A program made the translations under genes and the position numbers. DNA of 64,000 nucleotides from an uncultured Bacteroides sp. (GTDB lineage Bacteria; Bacteroidota; Bacteroidia; Bacteroidales; Bacteroidaceae): contig CABMPP010000020.1 of NCBI GenBank assembly GCA_902388495.1, forward strand, positions 1 to 64,000. The letters are read 5' to 3'. Within the stretch, counting starts at the first letter, position 1. Each line of letters opens with the position of its first letter. Positions 17,498 to 24,669 of this stretch are shown here, one piece after another. A model generated the notes under the pieces. It ran no database searches and had not been told where the DNA came from. It was given only the letters and a program-made list of their open reading frames with translations.

Positions 17498-20400
17498 TTA
17501 AAAGTTAATATTCAAACCTATATTATAAGATTTCATCAACGGATAAGCCAAGCTGGCACCCCAGTCACGTTCTTCACGTTCGGGGTCGGCATTCTTCAAC
17601 AGAGAGTTACAGAATGTCAGCAAGTTGAAGCCATTCACGAAGATGCGGCAATCACTGATACCGGCTTTCTTAGTCAGATGCTTCGGCAATGTATATCCGA
17701 GTTCCAAACTCTTCAGACGCAGGTAAGTGGCATTCGGGTTCCAGAAACTGATGGCACCGTCGCCCCAACTGTTACCATTATCTTTTGTACCGGTAAAGTC
17801 ACGGCGCAAAGCAGGATACTTACCGGATACCCATTGAGTGGCAGGATTGTATGGGTCGTCTGTAGCATTCACTGTATGCCAACGGTCCATATACTTCTTC
17901 ATCAAAGTCGGGTTGGTCTTGGAGCCGTAACCGAATACGTCGTCATTGGCATAACCAATTACATAACCGGCTGCTCCCTGAAGCAACATATTCAAGTCGA
18001 AGCTCTTATAAGTCAAACCGATGTTCAAACCGAACTGATAAGGAGGATTGGCACCTGCACGACGGGATTCGGGCTTCATATCGTACATATCAATCACACC
18101 GTCACCGTTTTGGTCAACGATTCTGAAAGAACCCGGCAACATCATAGAGTTACCATTACCGCCACCATAAAGAGGAGCTGTCTCCAGTTCTTTCAAAGAG
18201 CTAAACTGACCGTCGTATTTCTGAATCCACATACCGCCTCCGCTGTGATCCCAGAAGCCACCAATGGTACGATGGTCTTTACCATAAAGCCAGCGGTTCA
18301 TGGAACTGGTATAATCACCGTGCTCTACTTCCAGGAACTTCTCACGTACAAAAGTATAGTTGGCGCTTACCGAGTAGCTCCAATCTTTACCAATCTTGCC
18401 ACGCGTACCAAGTTCCAATTCAAAACCGATATTCTCGGTGGAGTTAATGTTCTCATCGGGGAAGCTGGCACCAAAAGTATTGGGAATATCCTGCAAGCGC
18501 TGAGCCAGAATACCTTCGTTCTTACGACGGAAAAGTTCTATCGTACCAAACAGCTTACCATTCCACAATTCTGCATCCAGACCGATATTGGCCGTCTTGG
18601 ACACTACCCAGGAAAGATTATCGAGTACTACACCCGGAGCCTGCATACCAATGACATTAGTATTGTAAAGCACATAACCGAACGGCTTGTTATCAGAATA
18701 GACATCATCATGCGTAGCTTGTGTATAACCGGCTACATACTGGAAAGGATCGCCGGCATCATATCCGCTCTTTCCATAAGAGCCGCGCAACTTCAGGTTG
18801 GTAATGAAAGGCAGATTCTCTTTCATGAAGTTCTCTTCAGAAATACGCCAGCCGGCACTGAATGAGGGGAAGAATGACCAACGGTGTCCCGGAGCATAAC
18901 GGTAAGAACCGTCGTAACGGGCTACTACTTCCAGCAAATACTTGCCTGCATAGTCGTAATTGGCACGCATCAGGTAAGCAGCCAGACGGGTTTCTTTGCG
19001 ATAACCGCTGTTAGTGGCAGTACTTGCGTCAGCCTGATTCAAGATATCATTGCTGAAGTAACCGGCATATTTACGGGCACCGACGAGTTCATCGTAACGA
19101 CTGCCCGACATTTCGGCTACAGCAGTCAGGTTCAGGTTATGCTGACCGAAAGAGTTCGTATAGTTGGCCTGCACACGACCGTATAATTTCTGGAAAATGC
19201 CCATGGTATTGCTATAGTGGTCTTCACCGAAAGTCTTTGTAGGAGTATTCGTGAAATAGTCATACAACTGATAAGACTTCTGCAATTCTGAGTTATTGCG
19301 ATTGTTTCCATTGAAAGAGCCGAGTATTCCCAGGCTCAGTCCCTTTACGAAAGGAACCTGCCATGTCAAATCCACATCGGCATTGTAAGTCAGTCCTCTG
19401 AAACGGCGATAACCATCCGCATCGATATCCGTCAGAGCAGCGGCATTCTTGCTTTCAGGTTGAATATCGGAATAGTGGTCGGTAGAACCCATGGCATAGG
19501 GACCTACACCGCGGTCGTTAACCAACAAGGTTTTGAATGTCCACTGGAAGTCTTCACGAGGACGTTGCGTACGGTCCCAACGACCGGACACCTTTACATT
19601 CATCGTCAGGCCCTTGGCCAGTTCGGCGGTCAAGTTGGTACGGAGGTTGTAACGTTCGTAGTACTGAACATTATTCTTCAGCAAACCGTTGTCGCGGTTG
19701 TAGCCGAAACTTACGAAATATTTCACTTTGTCGGAACCGCCGCGAACAGAAAGCGTATGCGATGTCTGGAAAGCCTGCTTATTCATGTACATATCCAGCC
19801 AATCCCAGTCCTGATAGCCTTCCACTCCATTTTTATACTTATCCAACACGTCTTGCGTGTAAGGTTCGGACTTCTTTCCGTTGCGTGCCATTTCGTTGGC
19901 CATTGTGCGGAAAGTGTAGGCATCTACAGTCTCTTCTATACCGGTAGCCTGCTTCATACCGAACAAGCCGGAATAAGAGATGCGTGTCTTCTCGGAAGCA
20001 CCTTTCTTTGTGGTAACGATAATAACGCCATTAGCAGAGTTCATACCGTAAATGGCAGCAGAAGCATCTTTCAAAATAGAGATACTTTCGATGTCTTCGG
20101 AACTCAGCTGTGCCAGCTCGTCTTTTTCGCGTGTCACACCATCAATTACTACCAACGGGTCGCCGTAACCACGGATACTGATCATATTATCAAAAGTTCC
20201 CGGCTCACCTGTCTTCTGACGAATCAACAGACCCGGCATCTTACCCTGGATGTTATTCACCAGATTCTCGGTCTTGGTAGTCTGGATGTCATCAGAATTG
20301 ATAGCGGTAACGGCACCGGTCAGAGATTGTTTCTTCTGAACACCGTAACCCACAACAACTACTTCGTCCAGCATCTCGGCATCTTCCTGCAAGATAACTT

Positions 20401-21022
20401 TGACAGAAGTCTTTCCGCCTACGCCGACCGTCTGTGTCTTATATCCCACATAACTGATGACCAAAACAGCATCCTGAGCCACATTGCTCAAAATGAAGTT
20501 ACCGTCAATATCGGTAATCACACCCGTACCGGTACCTTTCACCTGAACACTGGCACCGATAACCGGTTCGCCGGAGGCATCCACAACAGATCCTTTGACC
20601 GTTATGGCTTGCAGGGTAGCCTGTACCCCTTCTGCACCTATCGCCTTATCATACAAGATTATATTACGATCTAATACCTTATAAGTAATATTCGTACCTT
20701 TAAAAACCTCGTCCAAGACTTTGAATATAGTTTTGTTATTCGCTTTAACGGATACACGACGGTCAACGTCTACTTGTTTGTTGTTATAGAAGAATACGAA
20801 CTCGGTGCCCTGTTCCAGTTCTGTCAATACTTCATCGACCGTCCTATTATTAAGAGTAATGTTCAACATTGTTTTTTGGGCATAGCCATCATTGGCAAAT
20901 GTCATACCGACCAAACAAAATAGCATAAAGAATGTACATCTCATAGCAAGAGGAATTTTTCTTATACCTCCCATCAGGACACTTTTTGCCCTAAATGATT
21001 GGATACAAATGTGTTTTTTCAT
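17498..21022 (-). CDS. SusC/RagA TonB-dependent transporter with STN signalling domain
   Basis: A 1174-residue outer-membrane importer. A long signal region (about 1-48) precedes an STN domain (about 52-105, ITLNNRTVDEVLTELEQ), the part that contacts a FecR-type anti-sigma factor. Next come a carboxypeptidase-D-like domain (about 140-215, VKGSVVDASGEPVIGAS), the plug (VIDGVTREKDELAQLSSEDI, ILKDASAAIYG) and a 22-strand barrel ending in NIGLNINF. The STN domain, with FecR immediately upstream, indicates substrate-induced trans-envelope control rather than a hybrid two-component system. The gene heads the operon susC-susD-DUF3823-GH55-like B-GH55-like A. Confidence 0.97.
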   Translation of the reverse strand: MKKHICIQSFRAKSVLMGGIRKIPLAMRCTFFMLFCLVGMTFANDGYAQKTMLNITLNNRTVDEVLTELEQGTEFVFFYNNKQVDVDRRVSVKANNKTIFKVLDEVFKGTNITYKVLDRNIILYDKAIGAEGVQATLQAITVKGSVVDASGEPVIGASVQVKGTGTGVITDIDGNFILSNVAQDAVLVISYVGYKTQTVGVGGKTSVKVILQEDAEMLDEVVVVGYGVQKKQSLTGAVTAINSDDIQTTKTENLVNNIQGKMPGLLIRQKTGEPGTFDNMISIRGYGDPLVVIDGVTREKDELAQLSSEDIESISILKDASAAIYGMNSANGVIIVTTKKGASEKTRISYSGLFGMKQATGIEETVDAYTFRTMANEMARNGKKSEPYTQDVLDKYKNGVEGYQDWDWLDMYMNKQAFQTSHTLSVRGGSDKVKYFVSFGYNRDNGLLKNNVQYYERYNLRTNLTAELAKGLTMNVKVSGRWDRTQRPREDFQWTFKTLLVNDRGVGPYAMGSTDHYSDIQPESKNAAALTDIDADGYRRFRGLTYNADVDLTWQVPFVKGLSLGILGSFNGNNRNNSELQKSYQLYDYFTNTPTKTFGEDHYSNTMGIFQKLYGRVQANYTNSFGQHNLNLTAVAEMSGSRYDELVGARKYAGYFSNDILNQADASTATNSGYRKETRLAAYLMRANYDYAGKYLLEVVARYDGSYRYAPGHRWSFFPSFSAGWRISEENFMKENLPFITNLKLRGSYGKSGYDAGDPFQYVAGYTQATHDDVYSDNKPFGYVLYNTNVIGMQAPGVVLDNLSWVVSKTANIGLDAELWNGKLFGTIELFRRKNEGILAQRLQDIPNTFGASFPDENINSTENIGFELELGTRGKIGKDWSYSVSANYTFVREKFLEVEHGDYTSSMNRWLYGKDHRTIGGFWDHSGGGMWIQKYDGQFSSLKELETAPLYGGGNGNSMMLPGSFRIVDQNGDGVIDMYDMKPESRRAGANPPYQFGLNIGLTYKSFDLNMLLQGAAGYVIGYANDDVFGYGSKTNPTLMKKYMDRWHTVNATDDPYNPATQWVSGKYPALRRDFTGTKDNGNSWGDGAISFWNPNATYLRLKSLELGYTLPKHLTKKAGISDCRIFVNGFNLLTFCNSLLKNADPEREERDWGASLAYPLMKSYNIGLNINF

Positions 21023-21063
21023 AATTTTGCATTGATTTCTAGTGAAAAAAATAAAGTTACTTT

Positions 21064-21083
21064 AATCTGTCGCCAAACAGATT
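21064..21083 (-). promoter_or_regulatory. Inverted repeat upstream of susC
   Basis: AATCTGT (21064-21070) and ACAGATT (21077-21083) form a 7-6-7 inverted repeat ending about 42 bp before the susC start. No canonical TAnnTTTG is seen on the minus strand here (closest TAACTTTA), consistent with an ECF-type promoter. Confidence 0.4.
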
Positions 21084-21103
21084 TTCTAAAAAAGTACAGT
21101 TTT

Positions 21104-21137
21104 CATGCAGGAAAATGCGCCAACATTTTCTTGCATG
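21104..21137. terminator. Hairpin between the anti-sigma gene and susC
   Basis: CATGCAGGAAAATG (21104-21117) pairs with CATTTTCTTGCATG (21124-21137) apart from one mismatch, with a 6-nt loop. The T-run is strongest on the plus strand. It could separate anti-sigma transcription from that of susC, or act on RNA stability. Confidence 0.5.
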
Positions 21138-21182
21138 TTTTTTTAACGTGTGTTCTTCTTCATTGAATCATTCTTTTAAGGG

Positions 21183-22196
21183 TTAATAAACTTCAATTAC
21201 TTGTCTCTCTACATTTATATCTCCATCTTCTACAAACTTAAACCGTATGTTCGAAGATATATGGAAATTCTCCAATATACGTTCCAGCCGCTGTTTAGTG
21301 AATGTTGCTGTAAAAGAATTTTGTTTCAATGAAGGATTCTTCAATACAAACGTTACATTATATCGTTTGCTCAAACTCTTCAGTACCTCTTCAAAAGGAG
21401 TATTCCTGAAAATCAGGCATCCATCTTTCCAGCAAGTTTCTATATCTACATTCGCAGCCTTTACCACTACCTTTTTCCGGGCAATATCATAAACAACCTT
21501 TTGCCCGGGTTGTATCATCAGTTGTTCCCTCTTTTCCTTATTTATATAAGAAAAACCGACTTTACCCGATACTAACGTGGTTTGTACTGTCTCGTCTTCC
21601 TGATAAGCCTCAACATTGAATTCCGTTCCGTAAACTATTATTTCCGAACCGTTCAACGCATTGACCACAAATTGCTTTTCATCCTTCTTTACACTAAAAA
21701 AAGCCTCACCAACTAATTTCACTTCTCTTTTTTCATCCGAAAACCGAGAAGGATATTGCAATGAAGACGATGAATTCAAAATGACTTTCGTGCCATCCGG
21801 CAGTTCTACAGAAGTAGTCATTCCCGGATTCGTTTTGACTTCCATCATTTGTATCTCCTGGTTATCCTTACCAAAATAAAGGATGCACCACGATATTACC
21901 AAAGGGATAAATAAAATGGCGGCCGCCCGTTGCATCCCTCTAAATAATACTTGATACCTATTAACTTTTTTCTGTTTCATCTTTCGATGAGTGTTCATCA
22001 AAGCCTTCCTTATATCCAACTTTGGTGATAGCTGCGCCATATCCGTAGCCAAACTCACCGATTGAATCTGTCGGGCTATCCTGCGGTTTTCATCGGAAGC
22101 CTCCAACCACTCCTCTACCGAAGTTGTTTCTTCTTCCGTTGTTTCTCCGTCATAATAACGAAGAAGCAGTTCTTCCATCCCTTCTCTTTTTACCAT
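21183..22196 (-). CDS. FecR-type anti-sigma factor
   Basis: A 337-residue inner-membrane protein. The cytosolic anti-sigma region is residues 1-~85 (LLLRYYDGETTEEE). One membrane segment follows at about 100-118 (AAILFIPLVISWCILYFG). The periplasmic FecR domain is about 130-235 (VELPDGTKVILNSSSSLQYP), and a DUF4974/STN-like C-terminal domain about 260-335 (FRNTPFEEVLKSLSKRYNVTF). It would hold the ECF sigma factor until the STN domain of SusC signals occupancy. The start at 22196 is chosen because the upstream in-frame extension is hydrophobic and runs into the divergent sigma gene; an ATG six codons later is also possible. It lies between susC and the divergently transcribed sigma gene. Confidence 0.93.
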   Translation of the reverse strand: MVKREGMEELLLRYYDGETTEEETTSVEEWLEASDENRRIARQIQSVSLATDMAQLSPKLDIRKALMNTHRKMKQKKVNRYQVLFRGMQRAAAILFIPLVISWCILYFGKDNQEIQMMEVKTNPGMTTSVELPDGTKVILNSSSSLQYPSRFSDEKREVKLVGEAFFSVKKDEKQFVVNALNGSEIIVYGTEFNVEAYQEDETVQTTLVSGKVGFSYINKEKREQLMIQPGQKVVYDIARKKVVVKAANVDIETCWKDGCLIFRNTPFEEVLKSLSKRYNVTFVLKNPSLKQNSFTATFTKQRLERILENFHISSNIRFKFVEDGDINVERQVIEVY

Positions 22197-22301
22197 AAAT
22201 TTTATTGCTAGCTTTACTATTAAGACAAACGAGGTAAAAAAACTCCTAAACAGAAATTGAAAAAATATTTTATACAGTGAGATTATAATAGGAAAAAAGG
22301 C

Positions 22302-22309
22302 TATTTTTG
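22302..22309 (+). promoter_or_regulatory. -7 box of the ECF sigma gene
   Basis: TATTTTTG matches TAnnTTTG, 23 bp before the ATG at 22333. This suggests housekeeping sigma transcribes the ECF gene. Confidence 0.6.
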
Positions 22310-22332
22310 TACAATAATAACAAACCCCTACA

Positions 22333-22923
22333 ATGAAGGACACTATATCAGAAGATACATCTTTATTATTTGCCATGCAGCAAGGAGACAGAAGCGCTTT
22401 TGATAGATTATTCCAAAAATACTATGCCTTGCTCTGCACCTATTGTTACCGTTTCGTCAGATTGGAAGATGCCGAGGAAATAGTTCAAGATGTCATGCTG
22501 TGGCTTTGGGAGAATAGAGAAAGACCCGTCATTGAATACTCCCTTAAACAATATCTTTTCAAATCGGTATATCATCGTTCCATGACCCGCGTTGTGCAAA
22601 ATGAAGTAAAGCAACGGGCAGATGCAGCATATTATGAAAGAATGTATGCTTCGCTGCAAGACGCAGATGTACTACTAATCAATGAATTGAGTAAACATAT
22701 CCAAAAGGCAATAGATGAGCTGCCACCTTCCTATAAGGAAGCATTCATCATGCATCGCTTCCGCAATCTGAGTTATAAAGAAATAGCAGAAGTACTGGAT
22801 GTTTCTCCTAAAACTGTAGATTACCGCATTCAGCAGGCTTTGAAAATACTGAGAGTGAAGTTGAAAGACTATCTGCCTATACTGCTTTCGCTACTGATGA
22901 ATATTGCATTGACAAAGAACTAA
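22333..22923 (+). CDS. ECF RNA polymerase sigma factor (FecI-like)
   Basis: A 196-residue sigma-70 family factor of the Bacteroidetes FecI type. Region 2 is about residues 25-90 (FQKYYALLCTYCYRF, EEIVQDVMLWLWEN). Region 4 is about 125-180 (DELPPSYKEAFIMHRF, then the helix-turn-helix NLSYKEIAEVLDVSPKTVDY). A hydrophobic C-terminal tail (YLPILLSLLMNIAL) is unusual for a cytosolic sigma factor and might help it reach the membrane-bound anti-sigma factor. It is divergent from its FecR partner, whereas PULs often have sigma, anti-sigma, susC and susD collinear. Confidence 0.93.
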   Translation: MKDTISEDTSLLFAMQQGDRSAFDRLFQKYYALLCTYCYRFVRLEDAEEIVQDVMLWLWENRERPVIEYSLKQYLFKSVYHRSMTRVVQNEVKQRADAAYYERMYASLQDADVLLINELSKHIQKAIDELPPSYKEAFIMHRFRNLSYKEIAEVLDVSPKTVDYRIQQALKILRVKLKDYLPILLSLLMNIALTKN

Positions 22924-22941
22924 TCAGTACTTTGAAAGGGA

Positions 22942-23063
22942 TTCTTTGGTTATCTAATTCTCTGTTTAAAGCTTGCGAATATCCGTTCGCGCTGTGCGAA
23001 TACATATTCAAGCACTGTGAATATCCGTTCGCAAGGCTTGAACAGAGAATAGTTACTAAAGAA
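22942..23063. repeat. Palindromic array of 21-bp units after the sigma gene
   Basis: TGCGAAT, TGCGAAT and TGTGAAT start at 22974, 22995 and 23016, exactly 21 bp apart. The 15-mer GAATATCCGTTCGCR occurs twice. The flanks (22942-22976 and 23030-23063) are reverse complements with few mismatches, so the whole forms a cruciform or long hairpin. This accounts for most of the 329-bp gap 22924-23252. The array follows the sigma gene stop by about 20 bp. Confidence 0.75.
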
Positions 23064-23162
23064 CACAACTTTTCTTCCTATAGTCCAGACTTTTTCTCTT
23101 AATGCCGAAGAACTTTTCTCTTTATATCCCTCTATATGAGATTTATGCATTTCATAATATAT

Positions 23163-23221
23163 CCTAAATGTATTTAGGAAAGACATCTTCTCCGTTGTCT
23201 TATTGGTAGATTAGTAATCTA
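23163..23221 (+). promoter_or_regulatory. Two palindromes upstream of the secreted-protein/ThuA/GH9 genes
   Basis: CCTAAATGTATTTAGG (23163-23178, 7-bp arms) and TAGATTAGTAATCTA (23207-23221, perfect) have centres about 44 bp apart. The second ends 31 bp before the ATG at 23253. They are candidate operators; no TAnnTTTG box lies between them and the gene. Confidence 0.5.
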
Positions 23222-23252
23222 TTAAATATCTTATTAACTAAAAACACATCAA

Positions 23253-23738
23253 ATGAGAAAATTGATTTATCTGCTCTCCGTGCTGGCGTATACCCTCAAC
23301 GCGCAAGCACAATTCTCGGTGACAGCCCATCAAGAAGGATGGAACAACATTCCCCCACAAGCCCAAAAGCCAGGTTTCTCCCTGCAACAGTCCGTACTTG
23401 CCAATATGGATGGAGACGCTGCACTGGAAGAAGTCATGCTCTTCGGGCGGGATAACGGGCATTATCCCACGTTCGACCTCTTTAAAGCGTATTACGTCAT
23501 CGTGGACAATTACACCAAAGAGATTCAGTACATCTCGGACGAGATTTATGTTACCGACAAGTACAACATGCTGGTAGAAGACCGGAACAATGACGGAATC
23601 TCCGAACTCTACATCTCCTACTTCAAAGACGGAAAGTTCAGCGTAGACGAGCGGGGCTATAATCTGCAAGCGACGCGTTGCTACGACCGCATCGAATGGA
23701 ATCCTACAAACAAGAACTTTAAATCCTCCACTAAATGA
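23253..23738 (+). CDS. Small secreted protein of the PUL
   Basis: A 161-residue exported protein with signal peptide MRKLIYLLSVLAYTLNAQAQ. Two acidic loops, NMDGDAALEEV and DRNNDGISELY, resemble the calcium-binding D-x-D-x-D-G loops of FG-GAP or EF-hand-like repeats, so calcium-dependent binding is plausible. No catalytic motif is seen and I do not recognise the family. Its stop overlaps the ThuA start (ATGA at 23735-23738), so the two are translationally coupled and probably act together. Confidence 0.75.
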   Translation: MRKLIYLLSVLAYTLNAQAQFSVTAHQEGWNNIPPQAQKPGFSLQQSVLANMDGDAALEEVMLFGRDNGHYPTFDLFKAYYVIVDNYTKEIQYISDEIYVTDKYNMLVEDRNNDGISELYISYFKDGKFSVDERGYNLQATRCYDRIEWNPTNKNFKSSTK

Positions 23739-24664
23739 AAACAAGAATCATTCTCTTAATAGCATTCCTTACTTATATAGGAATCTCCTCACCCGTACAA
23801 GCGCAGCAAAAGAAAGTAATCAAAACCATGATGATAGCCGGAGCAGACGGCAGCCACTACTGGGAAGGTGCTTGCGAAGCCATGAAGCAGATACTGGAGA
23901 ACAGCGGAATGTTCAAAGTAGATTTTGCCTTTACTCCCAATTTCGGCGGAGACATCAGTACCTTCAAGCCCGATTTCCATAAATATGATCTGGTTGTCAT
24001 CAACTATGGTGGAGCCACATGGATAGAATCCGTACGGAAAGAATTCGAGAAATACGTTGCCAATGGCGGCGGGGTAGTCGTCATCCACTCCTCCGTTGTT
24101 CCGATGGCCGACTGGAAAGAGTATAATGAAATCATAGGCATGGCTGCCTGGGACGGTCGGAATGAAAAGGACGGCCCCTACCTCTACCTGAAAGACGGAC
24201 AGTATGTATACGATTATTCTCCGGGATATGCCGGCTACCACGGGCTGCAACACGAAACGGTGATAGAGCATGTCGTACTCGACCATCCTATACTGAACGG
24301 ACTGCGCCCCCGGTGGAAACACTTCAAAGACGAAATTTATACCCGCCTGCGCGGACCGGTGAAGAATATGGAAATCCTGGCAACGGCCTTCGAGCGTGGT
24401 CGCCACGAACCGTTGATGTGGACCGTGAAGTATGGAAAAGGACGTGTCTTTGTCGACCTGCTGGGACATTGCGGCAATGATCCTAATATGATTTACTCCA
24501 TGCTATGCACCGGTTTCCAGGTAACCCTGCTCCGTGGTTGCGAATGGGCCGCCACCGGTGCCGTTACCCAGGAAGTCCCCGCCGATTTTCCTTTGGAAGA
24601 TACCTATACGCTGCGCCCGGAATTCAAAGCGCCTTTCCACGCATATCCCAATACTAAACCCTGA
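23735..24664 (+). CDS. ThuA-domain secreted protein
   Basis: A 309-residue exported protein with signal peptide ending in SSPVQAQQ. The rest is a ThuA domain (trehalose-utilization family, glutamine-amidotransferase-like fold): KTMMIAGADGSHYWEGA at the start, GGGVVVIHSS in the middle, and late YGKGRVFVDLLGHCGND. ThuA proteins often sit in sugar-degradation loci; their reaction is not well established. It is translationally coupled to the upstream small secreted protein and followed 5 bp later by the GH9-type gene, so the three form an operon. Confidence 0.88.
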   Translation: MKTRIILLIAFLTYIGISSPVQAQQKKVIKTMMIAGADGSHYWEGACEAMKQILENSGMFKVDFAFTPNFGGDISTFKPDFHKYDLVVINYGGATWIESVRKEFEKYVANGGGVVVIHSSVVPMADWKEYNEIIGMAAWDGRNEKDGPYLYLKDGQYVYDYSPGYAGYHGLQHETVIEHVVLDHPILNGLRPRWKHFKDEIYTRLRGPVKNMEILATAFERGRHEPLMWTVKYGKGRVFVDLLGHCGNDPNMIYSMLCTGFQVTLLRGCEWAATGAVTQEVPADFPLEDTYTLRPEFKAPFHAYPNTKP

Positions 24665-24669
24665 ATACA

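Noticed and set aside
22877..23186. Two small minus-strand open frames in the gap after the sigma gene
   Set aside because: Their sequence comes from the palindromic 21-bp array; no promoter and no recognisable domain.
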